A stretch of DNA of 55,284 nt from UBA4417 sp031550085. Its GTDB lineage: Bacteria; Bacteroidota; Bacteroidia; Bacteroidales; UBA4417. A program made the translations under genes and the position numbers. Each line of letters starts with the position of its first letter. Within the stretch, counting starts at the first letter, position 1. Positions 27,259 to 35,856 of this stretch are shown here, one piece after another. The notes below the pieces were generated by a model. That model saw nothing but the letters and a program-made list of their open reading frames with translations, made no database searches and had not been told where the DNA came from. The DNA lies in assembly GCA_031550085.1 (NCBI GenBank), contig JAVBOY010000024.1:1-55284 (forward strand), read 5' to 3'.

Positions 27259-28293
27259 TTAATGCAGGATTTTAAAAATCAGTTCCTTCATCAGCTTGCC
27301 TTCGTCTACCGTAGCCGTATTGTTGTCAATGCCCACCGACATGGCGTTGGTTTCGCGAAGCAGGGACGTGATCTGAAACAATTTGCGGATGTTGTAATTG
27401 CGGGCAGCCTGCATGTATTCCGGCACTTGCGAATCCCAAATCCCCAACGTGCGTTTCACGGATTCTTCGGATTTGTTTTCCAACGAATGGATCAGTAATA
27501 CTTTGCTGAAATAGGCAAACAAACGGGGCAACAAGGCAAAAATGGAATTGTTTTTCGGGTTGGCGGCAAAATAAGTAACAATCTGGTTCGATTTAAGGAC
27601 GTTGCGTTGCGCCAAAGCCTTTTGCAATTCAAACACATTGTAATCTTTGCTGATGCCGATGTATTTTTCAATCACCTCCTCGGTGATGGGCTTGCCCTGG
27701 GGATGATTGATATATAGTTTATTCAGTTCGTTGGCGATTTTTTCCAAATCGGTTCCCAAAAACTCATTCAGCATCTGAGCAGCCTTGTTGGTAATGGAAT
27801 AACCGCTTTCGGCCGTAAACTCCGTGATCCATTTGGGAATCTGTGAATCGTACAAGGGTTTGGATTCAAAAACAACCGCCGCTTTTGCCGCTTTCAGCAA
27901 TGTGGTCAGGCCGGCGGTTTGCGATTCGCTGTATTTGAAGCAAAAAATCAGGGTCGTGCTGACCAAAGGATTGGAAGCATAGGCCGTCAACAGTGCCAGG
28001 TTTTCTTTTTTCTTCATATCGGCCAAGTCCTGGGCTTCGCGCACCACCACCAACTGGCGGTTGCCCATCATGGGAAAGGCTTTGCTGACATTTACGATTT
28101 GTGCAGCCGAGGCATCGCGGCCGTAAAAAATGGTTTGCCCGAACGCCCGCTCGGTTTCGTCCAGAATATTCTCCACCATAAAATGAGCCAACTGGTCGAT
28201 ATAGTATGGCTCTTTCCCATGCAGGATGTAAAGGGAAGCGGGTGCTCCCTTCCGTATTTCGTCGGTAATTTGTTTGTAGGTTGCTACTGCCAT
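27259..28293 (-). CDS. holA: DNA polymerase III, delta subunit
   Basis: 344 residues with the HolA landmarks: ASLYILHGKEPYYIDQLAHFM at the N-terminus (degenerate P-loop region), QLVVVREAQDL, then LTTLLKAAKAAVVFESKPLYDSQIPKWI and the third-domain ELQKALAQRNVLKSNQIVTYF. Delta opens the sliding clamp within the clamp loader. It lies 3 bp after the AMP nucleosidase gene and 7 bp before rlmD, so all three are one transcript. Confidence 0.9.
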   Translation of the reverse strand: MAVATYKQITDEIRKGAPASLYILHGKEPYYIDQLAHFMVENILDETERAFGQTIFYGRDASAAQIVNVSKAFPMMGNRQLVVVREAQDLADMKKKENLALLTAYASNPLVSTTLIFCFKYSESQTAGLTTLLKAAKAAVVFESKPLYDSQIPKWITEFTAESGYSITNKAAQMLNEFLGTDLEKIANELNKLYINHPQGKPITEEVIEKYIGISKDYNVFELQKALAQRNVLKSNQIVTYFAANPKNNSIFALLPRLFAYFSKVLLIHSLENKSEESVKRTLGIWDSQVPEYMQAARNYNIRKLFQITSLLRETNAMSVGIDNNTATVDEGKLMKELIFKILH

Positions 28294-28296
28294 TCT

Positions 28297-29067
28297 TTAG
28301 AACCGTAAATGTTTAACCGTCAAACGCTTTTCAATCAACTGTTTCAACGATTCAATGCCAATTTGCACATGCTCAATCACATATTTTTCATTTACCAGGC
28401 GGTCGCTGGCTTCGGTTTTCACGCCCGATTGAATCATGGGTTGGTCGGAAACCAACAGCAAAGCGCCCGTCGGAATTTCATTGGCAAACCCCACAATAAA
28501 AATAGTAGCGGTTTCCATATCGACACCCATAGCCCGCGTTTGGCGGAGGTATTCCTTAAATTCGTCGTCGTGTTCCCAAACCCGGCGGTTGGTGGTGTAA
28601 ATACTCCCCGACCAATAATCGCGCCCGAATTCACGGATGGTGGTTGAAATGGCTTTTTGCAAATTAAAAGCCGGCAGGGCCGGTATTTCGGGCGGAAAAT
28701 AATCGTCCGAGGTTCCTTCGCCCCGGATGGCCGCAATGGGCAGGATATAATCGCCCAAAACGCTGCGGTGCTTGATGCCTCCGCATTTACCCAGAAATAA
28801 GCAAGCCTTCGGTTTTACCGCTCCCAGCAAATCCATAATAGTGGCCGCATTGGGACTGCCCATCCCGAACTTGATCATGGTAATGTTTTCGGAAGTAGCG
28901 CTGGGCATGGCTTGGCCTAAACCCTTGATTTCAACGCCTTGCAACCGGGCAAACTCTTCGAGGTATTGTGTAAAATTCGTCAACAGGATGTATTCGCCAA
29001 AGTCGTTCAACTGCATTCCGGTGTAGCGGGGCAACCAGTTTTCGACAATTTCTTGCTTGGTTTTCAT
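28297..29067 (-). CDS. amn: AMP nucleosidase
   Basis: 256 residues from ATG 29067. A longer frame from TTG 29106 starts upstream of a TAnnTTTG -7 motif (29102-29095), so the downstream ATG is preferred. The family segment KTKQEIVENWLPRYTG opens the protein; phosphorylase-fold motifs follow, with IKFGMGSPNAATIMDLL, LFLGKCGGIKHRSVLGDYI and MGVDMETATIFIVGFANEIPTGALLLVSD. It hydrolyses AMP to adenine and ribose 5-phosphate in purine salvage. It corresponds to the shorter Bacteroidetes form, about half the length of the E. coli enzyme, lacking the regulatory N-terminal domain. Confidence 0.9.
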   Translation of the reverse strand: MKTKQEIVENWLPRYTGMQLNDFGEYILLTNFTQYLEEFARLQGVEIKGLGQAMPSATSENITMIKFGMGSPNAATIMDLLGAVKPKACLFLGKCGGIKHRSVLGDYILPIAAIRGEGTSDDYFPPEIPALPAFNLQKAISTTIREFGRDYWSGSIYTTNRRVWEHDDEFKEYLRQTRAMGVDMETATIFIVGFANEIPTGALLLVSDQPMIQSGVKTEASDRLVNEKYVIEHVQIGIESLKQLIEKRLTVKHLRF

Positions 29068-29094
29068 GGCATTGTGGTTTTGAGGATCAAAAAG

Positions 29095-29102
29095 CAAATG
29101 TA
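29095..29102 (-). promoter_or_regulatory. -7 element (TACATTTG) for the amn-holA-rlmD operon
   Basis: On the minus strand the bases read TACATTTG, matching TAnnTTTG, 27 bp before the preferred amn start codon. The predicted transcription start would be near 29088. No clear -33 element is seen. Confidence 0.45.
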
Positions 29103-29192
29103 ACAAAAAAATCCTCGTTTCGGATTTGGGATGAAAAGCCCGTTTCCATGAAATTTTCAGCTTATCCGAAAACCCGCTTCCGAAGAGAGGTT

Positions 29193-29390
29193 CAAAACCA
29201 AGTTAGGTTTCACTCAAAACCAAGTTAGGTTTCACTCAAAACCAAGTTAGGTTTCACTCAAAACCAAGTTAGGTTTCATTCAAAACCAAGTTAGGTTTCA
29301 CTCAAAACCAAGTTAGGTTTCACCCAAAACCAAGTTAGGTTTTACCCAAAACCAAGTTAGGTTTCACCCGAAACCAAGCTTAGATTTTAT
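29193..29390. repeat. Tandem array of nine 22-bp units
   Basis: Unit CAAAACCAAGTTAGGTTTCACT starts at 29193, 29215, 29237, 29259, 29281, 29303, 29325, 29347 and 29369, an exact 22-bp period. The first six copies are nearly identical; the last is degenerate. Each unit carries AAACC-AAGTTA-GGTTT, a five-pair hairpin. The period is not a multiple of three and there are no spacers, so it is neither coding nor a CRISPR. Confidence 0.95.
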
Positions 29391-29449
29391 TCGAAGTTTA
29401 TTTCGATTTTATTTGAATAAATTGTGAAGCCTTATCTTTTCGAAATCGT

Positions 29450-30050
29450 TATGACAGGATTACAGGATTCTCAGGGTTTACAGGATTTTTATTTCAAAAA
29501 GGCAATTTTTATCCTGTTCATCTTGTCAATCATGCGAATCCTGTCAAAAAACTTTTCTATTCTATCATTCTGAAACAGATTCTAAAAGGTTGTTTGAATT
29601 TTTGGTTTTTATAGTCGACAAGATTACAGGATTCTCAGGGTTTGCAGGATTTTTATTTCAAAAAGGCAATTTTTATCCTGTTCATCTTGTCAATCCTGCG
29701 AATCCTGTCAAAAAAACTTTTCTATTCTATCATTCTGAAACAGATTCTAAAAGGTTGTTTGAATTTTTGGTTTTTATCGTAGGCAGGATTACAAGATTCT
29801 CAGGATTTACAGGATTTTATTTTGTAAAAGGACAAAATTTTCCTGTTCATCTTGTCAATCCTACGAATCCTGTCAAAAAACTTTTCTATTCTATCATTCT
29901 GATAACAGATTCTAAAAGGTTGTTTGAATTTTTGGTTTTTTATAGTCGACAAGATTACAGGATTCTCAGGGTTTGCAGGATTTTTATTTCAAAAAGGCAA
30001 TTTTTATCCTGTTCATCTTGTCAATCCTGCAAATCCTGTCAAAAAAAAAT
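29450..30050. repeat. Four tandem copies of a ~165-bp palindromic unit
   Basis: Copies begin with GACAGGATT or close variants at 29453, 29617, 29782 and 29948, a period of 164-166 bp; the fourth is cut after AATCCTGTC. Each unit carries GATTACAGGATT, a CAAAAAGGCAATTTTT centre, then TATCCTGTTCATCTTGTCAATCCTG and AATCCTGTC, which are largely the reverse complement of the first half. Each copy can therefore fold into a long hairpin. The tail reads ACAGATTCTAAAAGGTTGTT. Confidence 0.93.
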
Positions 30051-30149
30051 AAAGAACCCCATTTTGGATTTACCGGCAAAAACCGCCCGGCCAATTCCCC
30101 GCGTGAACAAAATAGCATGGTAAAAGTTATGCTAATTTGCCAATTTGCG

Positions 30150-30157
30150 TAACTTTG
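30150..30157 (+). promoter_or_regulatory. -7 element (TAACTTTG) for asnS
   Basis: TAACTTTG matches TAnnTTTG and lies 43 bp before the asnS start codon. The -33 region is not convincing. Confidence 0.45.
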
Positions 30158-30200
30158 CTTTTTTTAGAAGAAATATACTATTTGAAAAGCCTTTAAAACC

Positions 30201-31607
30201 ATGGCATCAGCAAAGAGAACAAAAATAGCCGATCTGTTGAGGACTCCCGAAGGGATCGGAATCGGAAATGAAGTAAATATCAAAGGTTGGGTTCGTACCA
30301 AGCGCGGAAATAAAAACGTGGCATTTATTGCCGTCAACGACGGTTCCATGATCCACAGCATCCAGGTGGTGGTCGATTTGGCAAATTTTGATGAAGAAAC
30401 CTTGCGCCTCATTACGACGGGTTCCTGTGTTTCGATAACCGGAAAACTGGTGGCTTCGCCCGCATCGGGACAAGCCGTTGAAATCCAGGCCGAACAAATT
30501 GAAGTGTATGGCACAGCCGATCCCGAAACCTATCCGCTTCAAAAGAAAGGGCATACCTTGGAATTTCTCCGCGAAATCGCTCATTTGCGCCCGCGTACCA
30601 ATACGTTTGGGGCCGTGTTGCGGTTGCGCCACCACATGGCGTTTGCCATTCACAATTATTTCAATCAAAAAGGCTTTTATTACCTGCATACGCCCATCAT
30701 CACCGGCAGCGATGCCGAAGGCGCCGGCGCCATGTTCAAAGTGACCACACTAGATTTAGACAACATTCCGCGTAACGAAGACGGCAGCATCAACTACAAG
30801 GAAGATTTCTTCGGCAAAAGCACCAACCTCACGGTTTCGGGACAACTGAACGGCGAGTTGGGCGCGATGGCCTTGTCGGAAATTTATACATTCGGCCCGA
30901 CGTTCCGCGCCGAAAACTCGAACACGCCGCGCCACCTGGCCGAATTCTGGATGATCGAGCCGGAAATGGCCTTTTACGACCTGACGGATAACATGGACCT
31001 GGCGGAAGATTTCCTGAAATACCTGGTACAATATGCCTTGGATCGTGGTATGGACGATTTGGAATTCCTGCAAAAAATGTACGATCCCGAACTGATCGAA
31101 CGGCTCCGCTTTGTGGTAAACAACCGCTTCGAACGGCTTACCTATACCGAAGCCATCGACATCCTGACGGCTTCGGGGCAAAAGTTCGAATTCCCGGTAG
31201 AATGGGGTGTCGACCTGCAATCGGAGCACGAACGCTACCTGGTTGAAAAACATTTCCAAAAACCGGTGATTTTAGTCGATTATCCGAAGGAAATCAAAGC
31301 GTTTTACATGAAGCAAAACGAAGACGGCAAAACCGTCCGCGCCATGGACGTCCTGTTTCCGCGTATCGGTGAAATTATCGGCGGTTCGCAACGGGAAGAA
31401 AGCCTTGAAAAGCTGCAAAACCGTATTCAGGAGTTGCACATTCCCGAAAAGGATATGTGGTGGTATCTGGATACGCGCCGGTTCGGAACGGCTCCGCACA
31501 GCGGTTTCGGATTGGGCTTTGAACGCCTGTTATTGTTTGTCACGGGAATGGCCAACATCCGCGATGTGATTCCCTTCCCGCGTACGCCGCAAACGGCTGA
31601 GTTTTAA
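30201..31607 (+). CDS. asnS: Asparagine--tRNA ligase
   Basis: 468 residues. The N-terminal OB fold (about 15-100; IKGWVRTKRGNKNVAFIAVNDGS) binds the anticodon. The class II catalytic core has motif 2 FRAENSNTPRHLAEFWMIEPE and motif 3 GFGLGFERLLLFVTGMANIRDV, ending PFPRTPQTAEF as in AsnRS. The segment HTPIITGSDAEGAGAMFKVTTL is typical of AsnRS rather than AspRS. Charges tRNA-Asn. It begins the plus-strand run asnS-rpoN (29-bp gap). Confidence 0.95.
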   Translation: MASAKRTKIADLLRTPEGIGIGNEVNIKGWVRTKRGNKNVAFIAVNDGSMIHSIQVVVDLANFDEETLRLITTGSCVSITGKLVASPASGQAVEIQAEQIEVYGTADPETYPLQKKGHTLEFLREIAHLRPRTNTFGAVLRLRHHMAFAIHNYFNQKGFYYLHTPIITGSDAEGAGAMFKVTTLDLDNIPRNEDGSINYKEDFFGKSTNLTVSGQLNGELGAMALSEIYTFGPTFRAENSNTPRHLAEFWMIEPEMAFYDLTDNMDLAEDFLKYLVQYALDRGMDDLEFLQKMYDPELIERLRFVVNNRFERLTYTEAIDILTASGQKFEFPVEWGVDLQSEHERYLVEKHFQKPVILVDYPKEIKAFYMKQNEDGKTVRAMDVLFPRIGEIIGGSQREESLEKLQNRIQELHIPEKDMWWYLDTRRFGTAPHSGFGLGFERLLLFVTGMANIRDVIPFPRTPQTAEF

Positions 31608-31636
31608 CACAACCCAAACCAATACCAAAATAACCC

Positions 31637-33103
31637 ATGCTCAAGCAACGCTTACAACAACAGATGGTGCAAAAGCTCTCCCCGCAGCAAGTGCTGCTGA
31701 TGAAGCTTTTGCAAATTCCGTCGTTGGCGTTGGAAGAGCGGATCAAACAGGAAATTGAGGAGAATCCGGTTTTGGAACTTCAAACGGACAGCTCTTCGGA
31801 CGAATCGTCAACTCCGGACGAATACGGTGAAGGGGAACCGTCTGCGGAAGAGAATGAAAACCGCAACGATGTCGACATCCGGGATTATATGGATTATGAG
31901 GACGATACACCCTCCTACCGGCTGAATGCCCAAAACAATTCGGCCGATTACGAACACCATCAGATTCCGTATGTTTCCGACACCTCCTTTCAGGAATCCC
32001 TGATCAGTCAGTTGCAGTTGCGGAATTTGACGGAGCGCGAAAATACCATTGCCTACAACATCATCGGCAACATCGACGAATCGGGGTATTTGCAACGCGA
32101 TTTAAACGCCATGGTCGACGATTTGGCATTTCAACAAAACTTCGTCACTCACCCAAGTGAAGTCGAGAAAGTATTGGCCGTGATCCAAAGCCTGGAACCG
32201 GCCGGCGTGGGCGCCCGGAACTTGCAGGAATGTTTGCTGCTGCAACTCGAACGCCAGGAGGAAACGGAAGCTGTTTTGCTGGCAAAGCTGGTATTGAAGC
32301 GTTGTTACGACGATTTTATCAAAAAGCATTATAAAAAAATCCAAAAGCGATTGCATTGCGACAAAGAGAACTTGTCGACCGCCATCGACCAGATTTTAAA
32401 ACTGAATCCCAAACCGGGTTCAGCCGTAACGAATGCCATTGAAGCGGGACATTTTATCGTGCCCGATTTTGAGATTCAAACCAAAAACGGGGAAATCGAG
32501 CTCTTCCTGAACCAGCGGAATATGCCGGAATTGCGGTTGAGCAAGACCTACCTCGAAATGCTGAATTCGTATATCGAAAACAAGAAAAACAACAACAACC
32601 GCGAAAAGGAAACCATTCAATTTATCAAACAGAAGGTAGATTCGGCAAAATGGTTTATCGACGCCATCAAGCAACGGCAGAGCATGTTGTTGTTGACCAT
32701 GAACGCCATTATCGATTACCAGTACGAGTACTTCCTCACCGGCGACGAGTCGAAATTGCGCCCCATGATTTTGAAGGATATTGCCGAGCGGGTGAATTTC
32801 GATATTTCGACCATTTCGCGCGTGGCCAACAGCAAATACGTGCAAACGCCTTTCGGAACCTTCCTTTTAAAGAGTTTCTTTTCCGAAGCCATGCAAAACG
32901 AGGACGGAGAGGAAGTCTCCACCCGCGAAATCAAGAAGATTCTTTCCGATTGCGTAAAGGCCGAAACCAAAGACGAACCGCTTACCGACGAGGAACTGAC
33001 GCTTATTCTAAAAGAAAAAGGATATCCGATTGCACGCCGCACGGTGGCCAAATACCGCCAACAACTGAATATTCCCGTAGCCCGCTTGCGGAAGGAAGTG
33101 TAG
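31637..33103 (+). CDS. rpoN: RNA polymerase sigma-54 factor
   Basis: 488 residues. Region I is the glutamine/leucine-rich QRLQQQMVQKLSPQQVLLMK, with LEERIKQEIEENPVLE; an acidic region II (about 55-105) follows. The core-binding domain holds LEPAGVGARNLQECLLLQL, and the C-terminus has the helix-turn-helix FDISTISRVANSKYVQTPFG. Near residues 465-473 is the RpoN box ARRTVAKYR, which reads the -24 promoter element. Sigma-54 needs AAA+ activators; none is encoded here. It shares a strand and a short gap with asnS. Confidence 0.95.
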   Translation: MLKQRLQQQMVQKLSPQQVLLMKLLQIPSLALEERIKQEIEENPVLELQTDSSSDESSTPDEYGEGEPSAEENENRNDVDIRDYMDYEDDTPSYRLNAQNNSADYEHHQIPYVSDTSFQESLISQLQLRNLTERENTIAYNIIGNIDESGYLQRDLNAMVDDLAFQQNFVTHPSEVEKVLAVIQSLEPAGVGARNLQECLLLQLERQEETEAVLLAKLVLKRCYDDFIKKHYKKIQKRLHCDKENLSTAIDQILKLNPKPGSAVTNAIEAGHFIVPDFEIQTKNGEIELFLNQRNMPELRLSKTYLEMLNSYIENKKNNNNREKETIQFIKQKVDSAKWFIDAIKQRQSMLLLTMNAIIDYQYEYFLTGDESKLRPMILKDIAERVNFDISTISRVANSKYVQTPFGTFLLKSFFSEAMQNEDGEEVSTREIKKILSDCVKAETKDEPLTDEELTLILKEKGYPIARRTVAKYRQQLNIPVARLRKEV

Positions 33104-33569
33104 TTTTTTTAATTGAAAATGGAAAATTGAGAATTGAAAATGTTTTAGTAAACAAGTTGACTAGTAACAAGTTTTTAATGCAGAAAGGAAAAAGCAGAAG
33201 GCTTTTTAATTGAAAATTGAAAGTGGAAAATTGAAAATAGGGTTGGGGTGAGTAAACAGAAAACCTCAGCGAAACTCCGCGAAACCTCAGCGATTCTCAG
33301 CGTAACTATTTAGCAGAAAGGAAAAAGCAGAAGACAAAAAGGGATTTGGTACAAATAAACAATTAAACAGTTAAACGATTAAACAATCATTTCACCCTGA
33401 ACCTTTGACCCATTTCACCTTATGCGATTAAAACAGTATATTGCTGGATTAAATTATCCTGTTCGGTTCAAAACAACATACTAACCATTTCCTCGACTTC
33501 CCCGTTTCACCCATTTCATAAATAAACAGTTCAACAACTCAACGATTCAACAACTCAACACCCCATTTC
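33104..33569. other. 466-bp non-coding region with short low-complexity repeats
   Basis: Between rpoN and folK lie repeats such as AATTGAAAATGGAAAATTGA and two GCAGAAAGGAAAAAGCAGAAG copies (33179 and 33312). There is also a run CCTCAGCGAAACTCCGCGAAACCTCAGCG and a string of AACAATTAAACAGTTAAACG-like words. Several motifs recur in the same order at 25.5-25.8 kb. No gene is seen. Confidence 0.65.
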
Positions 33570-34082
33570 ATGATTCCTGTTTACCTGTCGCTGGGAAGTA
33601 ATCAAGGCCATTGCCGGCAAAACATCTGGGATGCTTTTTCTTTACTGGGAAAAAAAGTTGGAAAAATTTGTTCAAGTTCTTCTTTTTACGAAACCGAGCC
33701 CTGGGGTTTTGAAGCAGAAAACCGGTTTTTGAATGTGGTGGCAAAGGTGGAAACGGATTTGAGCCCGGATGAGTTGATTTGTCACTTACTGGAAATTGAA
33801 CAATTGTTGGGCCGCAAACGCAGCAATCAGGAAGGATACCAATCCCGTCCCATCGATATCGATATTTTGTTTTACGGAAACCAGATTTTAAATACGGTCG
33901 ATGTAACGGTGCCGCATCCCCGCTTGCATTTGAGGAACTTCGTATTGATTCCGCTTTGTGAAATGGCGCCCGGATTAGAACATCCTGTTTTTAAGAAAAC
34001 CGCAACCCAACTTCTAACCGAATGCACCGACGCGGGAGAAATTCAAAAACGGGAGCTGGCATTTGAAGAAAGCATTTCGTAG
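33570..34082 (+). CDS. folK: 2-amino-4-hydroxy-6-hydroxymethyldihydropteridine diphosphokinase
   Basis: 170 residues with the HPPK layout: YLSLGSNQGHCRQNIWDAF at the start, SSFYETEPWGFEAENRFLNVV in the middle, and the catalytic HPPK signature RPIDIDILFYG with the two Mg-binding aspartates, followed by VPHPRLHLRNFVLIPL. It transfers pyrophosphate from ATP to the pterin in folate synthesis. It comes directly before the deoxynucleoside kinase gene, and folE, an earlier folate-pathway gene, lies at 48 kb. Confidence 0.93.
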   Translation: MIPVYLSLGSNQGHCRQNIWDAFSLLGKKVGKICSSSSFYETEPWGFEAENRFLNVVAKVETDLSPDELICHLLEIEQLLGRKRSNQEGYQSRPIDIDILFYGNQILNTVDVTVPHPRLHLRNFVLIPLCEMAPGLEHPVFKKTATQLLTECTDAGEIQKRELAFEESIS

Positions 34083-34113
34083 CTTTGCTAAAAACAAATT
34101 TCAGGCAATCCGG

Positions 34114-34743
34114 ATGCATCAGTACATTGTCATTGAAGGAAATATCGGCGCAGGCAAAACCACGTTAGCCTCAAAAATTGCCGAACAACACAGCGCCCGG
34201 CTTATATTGGAACAGTTCGAAGACAATTCGTTCCTCCCCAAATTTTACAACGACCCCGAACGCTTTGCGTTTCCGTTGGAATTGTCGTTTTTAGCCGACC
34301 GTTTCCAACAGTTGAAAACCCGTTTGCTGGTTTCCGATTTGTTTTCGCCTTTTACCATTGCCGATTATTTTATCCACAAATCGCTGATTTTTGCAGGGAA
34401 AACGCTGAATCCCGACGAGTTTTTGCTGTACACCAAACTGTTCGGGATTATCGATTCCATTATCCCCAAACCCAACCTGCTGGTATATTTGCATGTGGAA
34501 ATCGATCACTTACAAAGCAACATCAAAAAACGCGGGCGTTCGTACGAGCAAAAAATTCCGGACGATTATCTGGAAAAGATTCAAAACGGATATTTGGATT
34601 ACCTGAAACAGCAACAGGACTTTCCGGTCTTGATCTTGGATACCAACAAGTTGGATTTTGTAAAAAACGTTTCCGATTACGAAAAAATCTGCGACCTTAT
34701 TTTCCGCCCCTGGGAACTGGGCGTACACCGCATCATGCTTTAG
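34114..34743 (+). CDS. Deoxynucleoside kinase (dNK family)
   Basis: 209 residues from ATG 34114; an in-frame start at 34063 would overlap folK and add 17 residues that do not fit the family. The P-loop is IEGNIGAGKTTLASKIAEQ, followed by the substrate-binding EQFEDNSFLPKFYNDP, the DRF motif LADRFQQLK (ERS/DRS-type region), and the LID-like RGRSYEQKIPDDYLEKI. It phosphorylates a deoxynucleoside for salvage; specificity (dA/dG/dC) cannot be read from this. It probably shares a transcript with folK. The following gene has a promoter-like motif and a different base composition, so the unit ends here. Confidence 0.88.
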   Translation: MHQYIVIEGNIGAGKTTLASKIAEQHSARLILEQFEDNSFLPKFYNDPERFAFPLELSFLADRFQQLKTRLLVSDLFSPFTIADYFIHKSLIFAGKTLNPDEFLLYTKLFGIIDSIIPKPNLLVYLHVEIDHLQSNIKKRGRSYEQKIPDDYLEKIQNGYLDYLKQQQDFPVLILDTNKLDFVKNVSDYEKICDLIFRPWELGVHRIML

Positions 34744-34803
34744 TTTATAGAACTGAAGTCCATTTGGTGAGAAATTTGTTCCACTATAAGTAGAATTATT
34801 TCG

Positions 34804-34811
34804 TAACTTTG
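34804..34811 (+). promoter_or_regulatory. -7 element (TAACTTTG) of the DUF488 cassette
   Basis: TAACTTTG matches TAnnTTTG and ends only 4 bp before the ATG at 34816. A TTTG at 34775-34778 lies 25 bp upstream, slightly long for a -33. If used, transcription would begin at or within the start codon, giving a leaderless mRNA. Confidence 0.45.
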
Positions 34812-34815
34812 AAAC

Positions 34816-35370
34816 ATGGAAACGATAAGTCACATACTTTCAGTTGGTCATGGAAATAAAAGCATTGAAACTTTTATTCTTGAATTAAAAAGTTTTGATG
34901 TAAAATATCTTATTGACATTCGTTCTAAGCCGTACTCCAAATATAGTTCTCAATTTAACCAAGAGGTGTTAATGCATTTTTTGGAAAAAGAAAATATTAG
35001 ATATGTTTTTATGGGAGATTTATTAGGGGGATTACCTCAGGATATATCTTGCTATACAGAAGGAAAAGTTGATTATGATAAATTGAAAACTAAGGAGTTT
35101 TTTATTGCAGGGTTAAATCGATTGGAGCTGGCAAATGAAAAAGAACTGAATTCGGCAATAATGTGCAGCGAAAATAACCCTTCTGAATGCCATAGAACAA
35201 AACTTATAGGCGTTGAACTTCAAAAAAGGGGAATAGAGTTAAGACATATTATAGCCATAAAGAAAGAGAAAACACAAAATCAAGTAATTTTAGAATTAAC
35301 CAAAGGAAATGGCTTAATGTCTTTATTTGGAGAAGAAAGCTTTACATCAAGAAAACAATATAATTTATAA
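34816..35370 (+). CDS. DUF488 family protein, first of a three-gene cassette
   Basis: 184 residues with all DUF488 landmarks: SVGHGNKSIETFILEL (family TIGHSN), LIDIRSKPYSKYSSQFN, the central MGDLLGGLP, and CSENNPSECHRTKLI with the conserved C...CHR group that looks like an active or metal site. The C-terminus GNGLMSLFGEE is also common in the family. No biochemical function is established that I can name. The gene is more A+T-rich than its neighbours (many TTA, AAA and AAT codons). It is followed after 4 bp by a second DUF488 gene and then a predicted OB-fold gene, which together look like a horizontally acquired cassette. Confidence 0.88.
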   Translation: METISHILSVGHGNKSIETFILELKSFDVKYLIDIRSKPYSKYSSQFNQEVLMHFLEKENIRYVFMGDLLGGLPQDISCYTEGKVDYDKLKTKEFFIAGLNRLELANEKELNSAIMCSENNPSECHRTKLIGVELQKRGIELRHIIAIKKEKTQNQVILELTKGNGLMSLFGEESFTSRKQYNL

Positions 35371-35374
35371 TATC

Positions 35375-35854
35375 ATGGAATTCTACACGATTGGTGTTTA
35401 TGGTTCAACGGAAAAAGACTTTTTTGACAAACTTATAAAAAGCGGGATTGATACTTTTTGTGATATTCGCCAACGGAGAGGGGTTCGAGGTTCGAAATAT
35501 TCTTTTGTAAATAGCAATCGGCTTCAGCAAAAATTGAATGAGTTAGAAATAAAATATGGACATGTCATTGGTTTGGCGCCAAGTAGTGACGTTCGTGAGT
35601 TACAAAAAGAAGTTGATTTGCAAAAGGGGGAACTCAAAAGCGAGCGGCAGGAATTAGGTAAAGTATTTGTTATTGGATACAAAAATAAAATACTAAGCAA
35701 ATTTGACTTTGAGAATTTTATTGAAAATCTGGAACAAATTGGGGCCTCGAAAATTGCTTTATTTTGTGTAGAACAATATCCCCAAGCCTGCCATAGGTCA
35801 ATTGTTGCAGAAACGTTGGAGAAACAATATCATTTCAAAATTAATCACTTGTAA
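35375..35854 (+). CDS. Second DUF488 family protein, divergent
   Basis: 159 residues from ATG 35375, which follows the first gene by 4 bp; a longer frame to 35327 would overlap it and lacks family sequence. It retains the N-terminal FYTIGVYGSTEKDFFDKL, DIRQRRGVRGSKYSFVNS and the C-terminal CVEQYPQACHRSIVA, parallel to the first protein. It has lost MGDLLGG, replaced by GHVIGLAPSSDVRELQKE and a charged helical insert. The paralogue pair suggests a heteromeric enzyme or one catalytic and one structural subunit; this is inference. Same A+T-rich composition. The ATG of the third gene comes 2 bp after its stop. Confidence 0.85.
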   Translation: MEFYTIGVYGSTEKDFFDKLIKSGIDTFCDIRQRRGVRGSKYSFVNSNRLQQKLNELEIKYGHVIGLAPSSDVRELQKEVDLQKGELKSERQELGKVFVIGYKNKILSKFDFENFIENLEQIGASKIALFCVEQYPQACHRSIVAETLEKQYHFKINHL

Positions 35855-35856
35855 TT

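Larger units (their letters stand above)
29107..30200. other. 1.1-kb non-coding region with two tandem arrays
   Basis: The gap lies between the divergent amn and asnS genes. It contains the 22-bp tandem array, a 60-bp A+T-rich spacer and the four-copy 165-bp array, then the asnS promoter region. A 177-codon frame across the second array is repeat-derived. Confidence 0.8.

Noticed and set aside
29193..29390. CRISPR array
   Set aside because: Units are 22 bp with no unique spacers between them, and no cas gene is in the window.
29590..30123. 177-codon plus-strand frame over the 165-bp array
   Set aside because: Its protein repeats the same stretches (FEFLVFIV...NPVKK) at the DNA period and has no start signal; it is a by-product of the tandem repeats.
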